DNA of 64,000 nt from Corynebacterium lactis RW2-5 (GCF_001274895.1 NZ_CP006841.1:1488001-1552000); one strand, 5' to 3'; shown: positions 55,061 to 64,000, numbered from the stretch's first letter. Numbers and translations: made by a program. The notes: a model not told the origin generated them from the letters alone.

Positions 55061-56359
55061 CTAGCGCACCGTTTTGATGTGGGTAACCAAAACCGCTCCA
55101 GCGCACGCAATCACGGCTGCGAAGATATACAACGTGGCATATCCAGCCGCGTAGTTGTCGAAGGCCTTCACCAGAGGTGCCGCAAGAAGCGGTGCGAACG
55201 CTTGCGGTGCCGCCGCCGCGATATTGATGACTCCAAGGTCTCGAGCCGCGTCACCGGTGGGCGGCAGGACCTGGGTGGTCAAAGCGAAATCCACTGATAC
55301 GTAGATGCCATAGCCGATGCCCAGCAGGATTGATCCGGCAATCGCGCCTACCCAGGTTTGCGTTATGGCCAGCACGCCTGCGGAGACAGCCATGATGATG
55401 CCCGACAGCACTACGAAGGGCTTTCGCCTGCCTAAGCGGTCAGAGGCCACGCCGGCCACCAGCGTCGTTGCGATAGTGACCAGCGCATAGAGCCCGGAGA
55501 GAACAAATACTCCAAACTCGGGATTGCGATAGTGCACCGCATCGGTGAGGTAGTACAGCAGGTACAAGGTACCCAGAGCATTAGACAAGTTAATGAGGAA
55601 CCGGTTGACCCATGCCCAGGCGAAGTCCGGGTATTGGCGTGGCGAGACCCAAAAGCGGCGCGCGAACCTGCCCCAATGGAATGGCTCCGGTTGCTGCCGC
55701 AGAAACCGGTCCTTGTTGGCGAACAAGTACGGCACGACGAATGCGACCAAAAGTGCGGCGCACACGAAATACCCTGCGGCAATCCCGTGAATGGATGCGG
55801 CAACGGCTGCACCTGCGACAATTCCGACGGTCTGGCCGATGCCGAGCCACCCTCCCATTTGACCGCGGTATTCCACAGCGACGTGGTCATTTACCGTGGC
55901 AGTAATTGCCGCGTACATGGCGTTGAGCGCTGCCTGAACCAGGGCCCATGCCACAACCATGCCCCATACCGTGGTCGCGAAGGCCAGGAGTATAAGGGCT
56001 GCTGCACCGAGGATGGTGCCCCACCAGACCCAGGGCAGCCGCCTGCCATAGCGGGAGGTGGTGCGGTCCGACAAAGCTCCGAAAATGGGGCTGCCGATTG
56101 CGCTGACTGCAGCGCCTACTCCGGTGACGAGGGAGAGCACGTATTCCTTGTGGCTCGGCGCCACCGCGGCGGCTTGGAGCCCGAGAAGCACCTGAATCGG
56201 GCCGAACCATGCCGTGTAGACGCCAAGGTTTGCCAGCGTCACAGAAAGACGCCAGTTCCAATTGGGTTTGACCAGCGGCGCGTCGTCGGGGATATTCGAC
56301 GCGAAAAACCCTAGCCCTCGCCTGTGCCGCGAGCCTGCGTAGAGCTGGTTCTCGCTCAC
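55061..56359 (-). CDS. MFS transporter, sugar/glycoside type
   Basis: 432 aa, twelve hydrophobic segments. Motifs: 'IGSPIFGALSDRTTSRYGRRLPWVWWG' (loop 2-3) and 'VASDRLGRRKPFVVLSG' (loop 8-9), as in the major-facilitator groups that carry glycosides. GTG start overlaps the beta-glucosidase stop by 4 bp (GTGA), so it is made together with that enzyme; uptake of a beta-glucoside is the natural inference. Confidence 0.85.
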   Translation of the reverse strand: MSENQLYAGSRHRRGLGFFASNIPDDAPLVKPNWNWRLSVTLANLGVYTAWFGPIQVLLGLQAAAVAPSHKEYVLSLVTGVGAAVSAIGSPIFGALSDRTTSRYGRRLPWVWWGTILGAAALILLAFATTVWGMVVAWALVQAALNAMYAAITATVNDHVAVEYRGQMGGWLGIGQTVGIVAGAAVAASIHGIAAGYFVCAALLVAFVVPYLFANKDRFLRQQPEPFHWGRFARRFWVSPRQYPDFAWAWVNRFLINLSNALGTLYLLYYLTDAVHYRNPEFGVFVLSGLYALVTIATTLVAGVASDRLGRRKPFVVLSGIIMAVSAGVLAITQTWVGAIAGSILLGIGYGIYVSVDFALTTQVLPPTGDAARDLGVINIAAAAPQAFAPLLAAPLVKAFDNYAAGYATLYIFAAVIACAGAVLVTHIKTVR

Positions 56360-58017
56360 TCGTCGGCCTCCGGCCCATGGCCGACCGCGTTAGCCAGCGC
56401 CGCGTACCAGTGGAAGGAATCCTTTGGCGCGCGCCGTCGTTCGGGGTCGGAGTAATCGATATGGATCAGCCCGAAGCGTTGGCGCAGGCCGTCTGCCCAT
56501 TCCCAGTTATCCATTAGGGACCACACGTAGTAGCCACGAACATCGACGCCTTGTGCCCTGGCTTCAGCGACGGCCCGAATGTGGCCCTCCAGGTAATCAA
56601 TGCGCGCAGTGTCGCGGACTCGCGCGACTGTCTGTCCTTCCTCCTGGCCTTCGGCGGTCTCCTCCACCTCGTCCGGCGATGACATGCCACTTTCGGTGAT
56701 GACCAACGGCGGCAGCTCCTGGCCGTATCGCTGCTGCAGGTCGACGAGGGTCATCGTCAGGCCCTGCGGGTAGATTGCCCAATCGAAACCGGTGCGCTCC
56801 TGTGTGGGGAGGGATTCGATCTCAAAGGGGATGCCTTCCGGAAGGTTGAACTGCTCTGCCCCATCGACGCTTGTCGGCTCTTCCTTTTCGCTTGCCGACG
56901 CCTCCGTCGCCAACGATGCCGTTTCATTTTCGGCGTCTTCATCTCGAGCACGCACTACGGCAGGTTCGTAGTAGTTGACTCCGTAGAAGTCCAGCGGCTC
57001 GCAGGCCGACGTCACCTCTGCTGCCATGGATTCGGCGACCTCGGCGCCAACCTCGCTAGCAATTACGGACAGAAGTTGCTCGGGGTATGTGCCACGGAGC
57101 ATGGCATCGGAGTAAAAGAGGTTATAGACCTCGTGGTAGAGGCCCGCCATCTGCACGTCGAGGGGGTTGTTCGGGTCCGCCGGTAGGACCGGGCAATGAT
57201 TGGTGGCGCAACCGATAGAGGTCGCACCTTGGTCACGAAGGGCTCGGACGGCGGCACCGTGGGCCAGGTTGAGGGCATGACCGACCCCGAGCGCCTGGTA
57301 GCCGAGGGCTAGGCCCGGCGCGTGTATCCCGATAGCGTGTCCTAGCAGTGTGTGCACATTTGGCTCGTTGATGGGGATCCAGTGCGTGACCAGGTCGTCG
57401 TAAAGCTCGCAGGTGGCGGAGGCGTACTCGGCGAAGCGCTTGATGACCTCCGGGTTTTGCCATCCTCCGATGTCCTGCAGGGGCTGGGGCAAATCCCAGT
57501 GATAGAGAGTGACCATCGGGTTGATTCCGGCGGTACGGAGGCCCTCGAGAAGATTTTTGTAGAAGTCGACGCCTTGACGGTTAGGTCCTGCCCCAACCGT
57601 TCCGTCGGGGAAAAGCCGAGACCAGGACAGCGACAGGCGGTAGTTTTTGAGGCCGGCCTTGCCCATAAGCGCGATGTCCTCGCGCCAGTGGTGGAAGTGG
57701 TCGGAGGTGGTGTCGCCGGTGGTCGAATCAATAATCTTTCCCGACGTGTGGGCGAAAGTATCCCAAATGCTCGGGCCCCGACCGCCGTTCTGTGCGCCGC
57801 CTTCAATCTGGTAGGAGGCCGTGGAGGTGCCGAAAGCGAAATCACGAGGGAGGTTCAACTGCGCGGCAAGAGCGCGTACCTCTGCGCCAGCGCTGGGAGG
57901 AATGATCAGCGAGTTGGCGGCTGTGTTGGTATTCGCGTTGATGTTTGTGTTGGTGTTTGTAGCGCCCGTTTCAGACGGCTGTGAGCTGTGGTTGTTCAGA
58001 CTGTCGAAATGCGTCAT
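56356..58017 (-). CDS. glycoside hydrolase family 1 beta-glucosidase
   Basis: 553 aa from ATG 58017 (MTHFDSL). An N-terminal Asn/Thr repeat (about residues 13-40) precedes the (beta/alpha)8 barrel starting 'LPRDFAFGTSTASYQIEGGAQNGGRGPSIWDTF'. Acid/base Glu in WIPINEPNVHTLL, nucleophile Glu in LVITESGMSSPDEV, and C-terminal 'GYYVWSLMDNWEWADGLRQRFGLIHIDY'. An acidic insertion of about 35 residues (around 310-345, with the 12-mer at 56889) makes it longer than most. No signal peptide, so it splits imported beta-glucosides or phospho-glucosides in the cytosol. Confidence 0.93.
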   Translation of the reverse strand: MTHFDSLNNHSSQPSETGATNTNTNINANTNTAANSLIIPPSAGAEVRALAAQLNLPRDFAFGTSTASYQIEGGAQNGGRGPSIWDTFAHTSGKIIDSTTGDTTSDHFHHWREDIALMGKAGLKNYRLSLSWSRLFPDGTVGAGPNRQGVDFYKNLLEGLRTAGINPMVTLYHWDLPQPLQDIGGWQNPEVIKRFAEYASATCELYDDLVTHWIPINEPNVHTLLGHAIGIHAPGLALGYQALGVGHALNLAHGAAVRALRDQGATSIGCATNHCPVLPADPNNPLDVQMAGLYHEVYNLFYSDAMLRGTYPEQLLSVIASEVGAEVAESMAAEVTSACEPLDFYGVNYYEPAVVRARDEDAENETASLATEASASEKEEPTSVDGAEQFNLPEGIPFEIESLPTQERTGFDWAIYPQGLTMTLVDLQQRYGQELPPLVITESGMSSPDEVEETAEGQEEGQTVARVRDTARIDYLEGHIRAVAEARAQGVDVRGYYVWSLMDNWEWADGLRQRFGLIHIDYSDPERRRAPKDSFHWYAALANAVGHGPEADE

Positions 58018-58023
58018 TCCCCT

Positions 58024-58029
58024 AAAATA
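58024..58029 (-). promoter_or_regulatory. likely leaderless -10 of the beta-glucosidase operon
   Basis: Minus strand TATTTT, 6 nt (AGGGGA), then ATG 58017. The AGGGGA could not serve as a normally spaced ribosome-binding site. Confidence 0.35.
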
Positions 58030-58227
58030 CACAGTCGTTTTGGTAGGAAAGTATCTTTTTCGGGAGATTTGACGCTAATTCCTACAGCCCTTCGCAATAG
58101 CCGCGAAGCTTCGCTGCTATTAGGGCGCGGCGTTATTGTAGAAGCTGCTGTCAGTGAAGACACCGAAGGTGCGATTCATTGGGCTTTTGCTATGGAGCTT
58201 CCACTCGCCACATTGTTTTGCTCCCGA

Positions 58228-58240
58228 TACAGTGAGCGCC
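58228..58240 (+). promoter_or_regulatory. leaderless promoter -10 of the LURP-one-like gene
   Basis: TACAGT (58228-58233), 7 nt, ATG 58241. Confidence 0.45.
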
Positions 58241-58933
58241 ATGGAGTCTTACTGGGATAACCACAAGTCCTTCTGGGATGAACACGAGGACAATCAATCC
58301 GAGCAGCCTTTGCGCGAGGAAGACCGGCTACAGCCACGGCTTCAACAAGGACTATTAACCCACGACAGGCTTCACATTCAAAAGATTCGTAGTGTCGCCT
58401 CAGACGGGTTCGACATTTTCGATAGTCAGGGAACTACTGTCGCAAAAGTCTCCACGACCAGCAGCCTCACGGACCGAATCTTCACCGACAATTGTCCACT
58501 CATAGTTGAAGATCCTGTCGGAAGGCCTGTGCTGCGTATTGATAATTCGAAGGAGTTCTACCGCGACCACTACCACGTGCTCTACTTCGACAAATCTGTA
58601 AGCGACGTCGAATGCAGCCCGGAGTGGATGGTGGATATTACGAGCAAACCCGCAATCATGCGGAAAAACCCAACCATTACACTCCTCGGGGAACTTGAAG
58701 ACGCAGATGTGCAGATCAAAGGAGACTTCTGGTCTTATAACGCAAGGCTCCTCATCAATGACGTCACAATGGCGCGTATCTCGCGGATCAAATCGACGCT
58801 CAAGGATATTCTCGCAGGAAATCAACAGTACGTACTGCGACTCAAGGAAGACCTATCGCCAAAACAGCGCGCAGCTTTCATCGGAATCGCGCTCACAATG
58901 GATGTGATTTCGAAAAAGGCGCGGAGCTCGTAA
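58241..58933 (+). CDS. LURP-one-related / Tubby-like fold protein
   Basis: 230 aa from ATG 58241 (MESYWDNHKSF). The upstream in-frame ATG at 58154 is rejected because a -10 box lies 7 nt before 58241. The sequence 'IRSVASDGFDIFDSQGTTVAKVSTTSSLTDRIF ... IVEDPVGRPVLRID' and 'QIKGDFWSYNARLLIND' match the LOR/scramblase-like beta barrel. Bacterial members are uncharacterised; a lipid-binding role is an inference by fold. Stand-alone gene next to a restriction-gene remnant. Confidence 0.6.
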   Translation: MESYWDNHKSFWDEHEDNQSEQPLREEDRLQPRLQQGLLTHDRLHIQKIRSVASDGFDIFDSQGTTVAKVSTTSSLTDRIFTDNCPLIVEDPVGRPVLRIDNSKEFYRDHYHVLYFDKSVSDVECSPEWMVDITSKPAIMRKNPTITLLGELEDADVQIKGDFWSYNARLLINDVTMARISRIKSTLKDILAGNQQYVLRLKEDLSPKQRAAFIGIALTMDVISKKARSS

Positions 58934-58974
58934 GCGGGCTTGGTGATGGATTCGCTTCCTTGTAGCACTCAGGG

Positions 58975-59359
58975 TGCTTGCCGACAGGAATAAACGTGCT
59001 TTGCGTGCAATACAACAACATGCAGCCGATTACATGTCGTTGCCAGATGAGGTACGCGCCGAGAGAATTGCATCGGGCGATTTACGCTACGCGAACACCA
59101 ACAAGGTCGGCGAGCCCGAAGTTCAAAAAATTCATTGGCTCGCTCGATTCCCGCGGCGCCAACCAAGGCGTGTTCATCACGACCTCCAGCTTTCAACCCG
59201 CCGCTGAGAAGACTATCCCCGATACCGCCACGGCAAAATCGTGCTTATTGACGGCATCAAGCTGACCTCCCTAATGCTTGCTTACGGGGTTGCCGTTCAC
59301 AAAGAACAGGGAGTTCACACTCCACGAAATTGACGAAGATTTTTGAAGCCAATATCTAA
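58975..59359 (+). pseudogene. Mrr-family restriction endonuclease remnant
   Basis: C-terminal Mrr_cat pieces in three frames: 'RYANTNKVGEPEVQKI', then 'FIGSLDSRGANQGVFITTSSFQPAA', then 'GKIVLIDGIKLTSLMLAYGVAV', ending 'LHEIDEDF'. The first shift falls in an A run (CAAAAAATTC). The catalytic half with the PD-(D/E)xK site is missing. Mrr cuts methylated DNA, so a type IV restriction gene decayed here, 200 bp before a GmrSD-type gene. The first 35 codons (LADRNKRALRAIQQ...) are not recognisable as Mrr. Confidence 0.75.
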
Positions 59360-59558
59360 CCGGTTTGCTCGCAGGCGTTAGAAGTCTGCGTAGGACACTT
59401 CTAGCGTCGCTGCCATCAGTTTACGACGTCCCTGCGGATATCTACATCGTTCTTTCCTGCGAAACTCTGCACTTAAACAGTCGCCGAGACACATTCAGCA
59501 TGTAAATTTTGAGGCAATACAAGCCTTAGTGCGTGACGAAAACCAGGAGCCGAAGTTT
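59360..59558. other. intergenic region before the GmrSD-type gene
   Basis: About 200 bp without a recognisable gene, promoter or repeat. It must contain the promoter of the restriction gene. Confidence 0.4.
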
Positions 59559-61955
59559 ATGCAGGGCGAAGTTAAACCAATCCTGACGGTGTACGACAGC
59601 ATCAGCCGAAAGCTCATCATCCCGGTTTACCAGCGAAACTACGACTGGAAAATCGAGCAATGTGAGCGGCTTTACGACGACTTAGTAGCCCTGAACCGCG
59701 AAGATCGGGAAAGCCACTTCTTTGGTGCTCTCGTTGCGGATAGTCGAGATGCCTTCCGCTGGGTGATCATCGATGGGCAGCAGCGCATTACGACCACAAG
59801 TCTCCTACTTTTAGCCCTGAAGCATTCTTTAGATTGTGGAGTTATCCAGTCCAACGACTCTGAGCTATCTAGCAATATTCAGACTCTATTGTTGGAATCC
59901 GAAGATAAAAACAGCCGGGCTAAGTTCAAGCTCAAGCCAGTCAAAAACGACGCCGCAGCCTACCAAAAGCTTTTTAATGATCAGGCTCCTATCGAGGATT
60001 CCAACATTACGCGCAACTACCGCTACTTCTGTGACCGCATTGCACAGGGAGAACTATCCGGGGACGAGCTCTGGAGGGCAGTTAATGGTCTGCATGCGAT
60101 GATTCTCACATTGGGCAAAGACGACGATCCTCAACGAATTTTTGAAAGCCTAAATTCGACAGGACTGGCTCTGTCCGAGGCCGACAAGATTCGAAACCTT
60201 GTTTTGATGGGTGCTGCCCCTGAGCGCCAAGAAATGCTCTACGAAAACTACTGGAATGAAATCGAGGAATCTGTCGACTATCTAACTGACTGGTTCATCC
60301 GTCATTACCTAACCACTCGCACGCGTAAGACTCCTCGCCAGGACGCCGTCTACGAAGCATTTCGCACATATCAGAAAGGCAAAGATGTCGAGCAGGTTTT
60401 GTCGGATATGCATAGTTTAGCGAATCATGCTCATGACCTAACGCACTCAACCACAGGTGTTCCAGCAGCAGACCGAAGACTGAGAAAATTCAATATTCTT
60501 CGCCGCGATGTAACTCTACCTTTTCTAATTTCGGTTCTTGGGGAGTATCGAAACGGAAGTATCACTGATGCTGAGCTCACTAAAATTATCAAAATCGTAG
60601 ATAGTTACGTTTTCCGTCGGTTCATTTGTGGCATACAGACCAATTCAATGAATAAGACCTTTTCCACGCTTTTTGCAGAAGCATCACGCCTCCGCGGTGA
60701 CGCTTCATTGGTCGATGCCGTGACCTACTTACTAACTCGACGCTCCGAAGGGTCAACCAGATTTCCAACAGATGCGGAATTCAAACACGAATTCGGTACC
60801 CGCAACTTGTACAAAATCACTCCACAAAACCGAAACTACCTGTACGAATGCCTTGAAAACCTCGACTCCAACGACACTCGAGATATTGCCGGCGCCTTGG
60901 AAGACAAAACCATCAGCGTGGAACACATCATGCCCCAGACTCTCACTGCCGATTGGATAGCAGAGCTTGGCGACGGAGCCGAGCAGATTCATGACACGTG
61001 GCTAAACCGCATCGGCAACTTGACAATTACCGGTTACAACTCGCTGTACTCGAATCGTCCATACAAGGAGAAGCGCGAAACGGAGAATGGCTTCATCGAC
61101 TCGCCTTATTCACTAAACAAAGTGATGAAAAATAGCCCTGCGTGGGGTTTGCAGCAGCTCGAGAACCGCACGCAGCAGCTCACCGACGCAGCACTCTCCT
61201 ACTGGCCAAGGCCAGTTACGTCCTTCAAACCGAAGGTCGATCCTCTCCCCACCGAACCTTTAGGCGAAGATACCTCGTTTAATGGACGGAGCGTCGTATC
61301 TTTCGAGTACCGGGGAACTCGGAAAACTGTCGATTCGTGGATTACTGCAACACTGGAAATTGTGCAGATGATTTACCTTGAGCATAAAGATGCGGTTCGT
61401 AAGTATGCTGCCGAGGCTCGCTTCTGGTCAATTGCGGATTCGTCTCCTCGATACCACGCAGAAATTGCTCCAAACCTGCATGTCCTTGTCTCTGGTGAAA
61501 CGGACCCCCGTATCAGCATGCTTCGAGGTCTCTTCGATGCCCTTGGCCTTGATAAAAATGAGCTCGTCTTCACCCTACGTAGGGCGCCAAGCAAGAAAGG
61601 ATCCTCGACGGAGATTTCACCGTTCGCAACGTTCACCATGTTCGAACCTCAGGTCGAGGAACTAACCAGCGAAGGCACAACAGAAGAGGATGCTGCCCAG
61701 GTCCTAGCCGATCTTTCCGCTGCAGCAGTTGATTTACGGCAAGGGGAGTCTAACCCACTTAACAATCTGAGCGTTAGTCAGATCTCGGACTCTGATTTCA
61801 TTGCAACAGCATCAGTTAACGACTTGCTGTGGACCTTGGACAAATTCCAGGAACTCGACAGGCTAGTTCCGGGAATGGGAATGCTGGCACATCTCAAGGA
61901 CGGGACTCTTCTAAAGATTCTCCAAACAGTAAGACAGATGGAGGAACCGCAGTAG
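59559..61955 (+). CDS. GmrSD-type restriction endonuclease (DUF262-DUF1524 fusion)
   Basis: 798 aa from ATG 59559 (AGGAG 9 nt upstream); GTG 59529 is in frame. Residues about 1-220: DUF262 (GmrS, ParB-like NTPase) with IPVYQRNYDW (22-30) and IDGQQR (71-76). Residues about 380-560: DUF1524 (GmrD, HNH-type nuclease) with SVEHIMPQ (Glu455, His456) and NRIGNL (483-488). Residues about 610-690 resemble DUF5655 ('EIVQMIYLEHKDAVRKYAAEARFWSI'). GmrSD enzymes cut phage DNA with glucosylated hydroxymethylcytosine. No methyltransferase partner, as expected for type IV. Lower GC than the core. Confidence 0.88.
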   Translation: MQGEVKPILTVYDSISRKLIIPVYQRNYDWKIEQCERLYDDLVALNREDRESHFFGALVADSRDAFRWVIIDGQQRITTTSLLLLALKHSLDCGVIQSNDSELSSNIQTLLLESEDKNSRAKFKLKPVKNDAAAYQKLFNDQAPIEDSNITRNYRYFCDRIAQGELSGDELWRAVNGLHAMILTLGKDDDPQRIFESLNSTGLALSEADKIRNLVLMGAAPERQEMLYENYWNEIEESVDYLTDWFIRHYLTTRTRKTPRQDAVYEAFRTYQKGKDVEQVLSDMHSLANHAHDLTHSTTGVPAADRRLRKFNILRRDVTLPFLISVLGEYRNGSITDAELTKIIKIVDSYVFRRFICGIQTNSMNKTFSTLFAEASRLRGDASLVDAVTYLLTRRSEGSTRFPTDAEFKHEFGTRNLYKITPQNRNYLYECLENLDSNDTRDIAGALEDKTISVEHIMPQTLTADWIAELGDGAEQIHDTWLNRIGNLTITGYNSLYSNRPYKEKRETENGFIDSPYSLNKVMKNSPAWGLQQLENRTQQLTDAALSYWPRPVTSFKPKVDPLPTEPLGEDTSFNGRSVVSFEYRGTRKTVDSWITATLEIVQMIYLEHKDAVRKYAAEARFWSIADSSPRYHAEIAPNLHVLVSGETDPRISMLRGLFDALGLDKNELVFTLRRAPSKKGSSTEISPFATFTMFEPQVEELTSEGTTEEDAAQVLADLSAAAVDLRQGESNPLNNLSVSQISDSDFIATASVNDLLWTLDKFQELDRLVPGMGMLAHLKDGTLLKILQTVRQMEEPQ

Positions 61956-62089
61956 TCACTAGGCCTCGACAATCCCTTCGACTTTTCCAACGATGAGTCC
62001 GGGGAATCGGAAGTGCTCAGAGAGCTCGATAACTTCTCAAGTCTTACCGGTGTTTTCACACCACCTTGACTTGGAAATTTGTCTAGCCT

Positions 62090-63145
62090 CTACCTCTCCA
62101 TCTTCTCCAGCACCAGCGCCGCAACCTCGTCGATTTTCGCCGCGTATCCGCTGCGCTGATTCAGCTGGCTGCCGCGCACGCCATCCTTCGACTGCAAATC
62201 AGCAATCGGCGCGTGCACGTCCTGCGCGGTGGCAGGCATAGAGTGCATGTGCGGTACGTGCCCCAGCAGGTACCGCTCGCTGCGCCGCCCGAGACTGTCA
62301 TCGATGCGGCGAGCCTCATGCTCGAACTTCCCGCGAAAGCACTCGAAAGCGCCGACCAGCTGTTCTTGCCCGTTGGCACGTTTCTTCACGTACTCAAGTG
62401 TCGTGTAGCCCAGATACTGCAGGCCGCGCCCGTCGTACCCGTGGAGCCTTAGCTTCCGAGTCTTCGCCGATATATCCGACGAGTAGCTGCGCCATTGTGC
62501 GAGGTTGCCCTCGGAAATCTCGCTGTATTCGGTGACCCAGTCGCTGAACCACTTGGCCAGGTTGCCGAAGGCATGGAAGCTAAACAGATCCGTCGAGGTC
62601 GGAGTGACAAAGGCGTCACAACCAAGAAGCACCGTACGGTTGAACGGTCCGAGCGACGGTCCGACATCGAAAAAGATGTAGTCGTACCGGTCCTCATCCT
62701 CCATCGCCACTGCCAGCTGCCCTGCCCAGTGGATCCTGCGGAAGTCTCCCGTCTTCTTAGCTAACGACGATTGCCACGCGTCACTCATGACATCCTCGAT
62801 ATTCGACAAGGCCGGGTGTCCGGGCAACACGTCGACCCCGAAGCGCGTCGAGCGCACCGGGCGGATATCCGTCTCAATCAGCGTTTCGCCTTCGCGAAGC
62901 GGGATAAACATCGCGTACACGGTATTCGCCAAAGATTCGCGCTCAGCCTGCTCATCGTTGCTGCTGTTCAGATAGATTTTCTCATGCTGTTCTTCAGTCA
63001 GCATGAGCTGTGTGGCGTTGCACTGCGGGTCGCAGTCGACATAGAGGACTCGCTTGCCTTGGCGAGCGAAATAGTGGGCAACGTTGGTAGAGAGGGTCGT
63101 CTTCCCCACTCCGCCCTTGTTGTTGAAGAAACTCAGTGTGCGCAT
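62090..63145 (-). CDS. ParA-like ATPase of the accessory segment
   Basis: 351 aa from ATG 63145. Deviant Walker [20 protein letters not shown] (8-26), A' motif [10 protein letters not shown], Walker B '[20 protein letters not shown]'. Closer to the larger plasmid/island ParA-like proteins than to chromosomal Soj; the C-terminal 100 residues ('[24 protein letters not shown]') are not in Soj. No ParB gene follows. Divergent from the AAA gene across a 23-bp iteron array that could be its centromere or operator. A role in plasmid-like maintenance or defence is an inference. Confidence 0.82.
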   Translation of the reverse strand: MRTLSFFNNKGGVGKTTLSTNVAHYFARQGKRVLYVDCDPQCNATQLMLTEEQHEKIYLNSSNDEQAERESLANTVYAMFIPLREGETLIETDIRPVRSTRFGVDVLPGHPALSNIEDVMSDAWQSSLAKKTGDFRRIHWAGQLAVAMEDEDRYDYIFFDVGPSLGPFNRTVLLGCDAFVTPTSTDLFSFHAFGNLAKWFSDWVTEYSEISEGNLAQWRSYSSDISAKTRKLRLHGYDGRGLQYLGYTTLEYVKKRANGQEQLVGAFECFRGKFEHEARRIDDSLGRRSERYLLGHVPHMHSMPATAQDVHAPIADLQSKDGVRGSQLNQRSGYAAKIDEVAALVLEKMER

Positions 63146-63317
63146 CAAACATCCCGGTTAGGCGAAAACAGACTGGCTGATTCTATCCGAGATGAAGGGT
63201 ATTCACGAAAGTACGCGAAAAGACTGCCCCACCCCTCTTCGACAGGATGTATGCCCAGCTTTTGCCGCTACATAGTCGCCGACGCACCACGCCCATACTC
63301 TGCCCGAAAGGCAGAGA

Positions 63318-63432
63318 GAGAATCTGACTGGCAACTCACCGATAAATCAGCGGTTACATGTAAGATAAATCGGCGGTTAGAAGGTCGATAAACCGACTGC
63401 CAACTCTTCGATTAATCGGCGGCCATCGTGTT
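63318..63432. repeat. five tandem 23-bp iterons
   Basis: Units start at 63318, 63341, 63364, 63387 and 63410, exactly 23 bp apart and without spacers. Consensus about GATAAATCGGCGGTTA followed by seven variable bases; units 0 and 3 share 17 of 23. The array fills the space between the ParA-like gene and the AAA gene and its last unit runs into the -10 box of the latter. Confidence 0.85.
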
Positions 63433-63444
63433 ACCATCGAGGTC
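63432..63444 (+). promoter_or_regulatory. leaderless promoter -10 of the AAA ATPase gene
   Basis: TACCAT (63432-63437), 7 nt, ATG 63445. The -35 region falls inside iteron 5, so any protein bound to the array would control this gene. Confidence 0.5.
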
Positions 63445-64000
63445 ATGGCGATACACTACGAGGCTACCGACGCCCGCTACCTACCTCGTTACATCGACAT
63501 CGAATTGGACGAATTATCATCTGCCGGTGCAATCGCAATCGATGGCCCTAAAGCCGTGGGAAAGTCCGAAACTGCGACGAGACGAGCCAATCGCACTTTT
63601 TACCTCGACCGCGATAATGAGCGAGAATTGCTCCAAGCGAATATGGATGCGCTCCTAGTAGACGAAGACACCCTTTGTATCGACGAATGGCAGCATCTCC
63701 CTTCAGTATGGGATGCGGTTAGGAGAAATGTCGATAAGCACGTCAATACCCGCTATCTGCTCACCGGTAGCGCTACCCCACTGGAAGGTGTCGATCCCCA
63801 CTCGGGTGCCGGGCGCGTCATCAGTCTAAGAATGCGTCCCCTTGCGCTCTCCGAACGGGAAGGCACAACCCCCTCAGTGCGGATCGCCGATCTATTCAGC
63901 GGCGCGGCTGAAGTTTTCGGCACCACTATCTTTTCGTTGAACGACTACGCTACTGCTGTCTGCGAAACCGGATTACCCGGTATCTACAGGCAATCCCCTA
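63445..64000 (+). CDS. AAA-family ATPase, DUF4143/AAA_14 type (3' end outside window)
   Basis: 185 codons visible, no stop before the window end. Motifs: Walker A IDGPKAVGKSETAT (about 32-45), YLDRDNE, Walker B-like LCIDEWQHLP and 'RYLLTGSAT' (sensor 1), then 'RVISLRMRPLALSE'. This is the AAA_14 ATPase usually followed by a DUF4143 C-terminal domain. Such proteins are widespread in bacteria and archaea with no agreed role; some lie in mobile or defence segments. Start chosen from the -10 box. Confidence 0.82.
   Translation, partial: MAIHYEATDARYLPRYIDIELDELSSAGAIAIDGPKAVGKSETATRRANRTFYLDRDNERELLQANMDALLVDEDTLCIDEWQHLPSVWDAVRRNVDKHVNTRYLLTGSATPLEGVDPHSGAGRVISLRMRPLALSEREGTTPSVRIADLFSGAAEVFGTTIFSLNDYATAVCETGLPGIYRQSP

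Noticed and set aside
63318..63432. CRISPR array
   Set aside because: Repeats are contiguous with no spacers, units are only 23 bp and diverge, and no cas gene is nearby. They are iterons.

Overview
The window is a high-GC actinobacterial chromosome segment, almost certainly Corynebacterium. The evidence is gene order and protein sequence: an FHA protein with the OdhI phospho-site (TT at 14-15) beside two MerR genes, a DUF151 gene and secA2; pyrG-nudix-xerD-parA-scpA-scpB-rluB-cmk/der order; gnd and a type II NADH dehydrogenase; a bioA-bioD operon with sites resembling the corynebacterial BioQ operator; and many -10 boxes placed 6-7 nt before a start codon (leaderless genes). The species cannot be fixed from the sequence alone.

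Layout. 1-18.4 kb: core metabolism and envelope genes: two CNNM/CBS membrane-protein pairs (1-1960 and 13060-15728), tpx, an Lrp-type ligand-binding protein, a KstD-like flavoprotein, a CFA-synthase-like methyltransferase, ndh, a thioesterase, gnd, a ThiD-TenA fusion, a DEAD-box helicase and a membrane-anchored VWA-like protein. 18.4-26 kb: MerR/DUF151/MerR/odhI/secA2, then rraA, a Cu-Zn SOD lipoprotein and a DM13 protein. 26.3-31.3 kb: a lower-GC island of IS3-family debris (one decayed element, a 325-bp remnant of a relative, and a complete 1307-bp element with a nonsense codon in its transposase). It carries one cargo gene, a lipoprotein with an HELVH zinc motif, and ends beside a tRNA-Pro. 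31.4-46 kb: a PASTA protein and the cmk-der/rluB ... scpB-scpA-parA-xerD-nudix-pyrG block, split by bioA-bioD and a divergent POT transporter.

46.4-55 kb: a heterodimeric ABC exporter-fold pair (IrtAB/YbtPQ-like) divergent from an Opp/Nik-type importer (binding protein, two permeases, one fused double ATPase). The two share a control region with a strong promoter overlapping a palindrome; joint uptake of a metal-chelate or peptide is an inference. 55-58 kb: a translationally coupled MFS transporter and GH1 beta-glucosidase. 58.2-64 kb: a LURP-one-like protein, then an accessory segment: a frameshifted Mrr endonuclease remnant, a GmrSD-type (DUF262-DUF1524) restriction protein, a ParA-like ATPase, a five-unit 23-bp iteron array, and an AAA ATPase cut by the window end.

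Two signals stand out. First, a short oligomer, CGCTTGCCGACG, recurs through the core genes in both orientations and several reading frames (11 exact 12-mers and 16 exact 11-mers found by eye). It is missing from the IS island and from the terminal accessory segment, which looks like an uptake-type or chromosome-organising sequence. Second, the perfectly phased 23-bp iterons lie between the parA-like and AAA genes.
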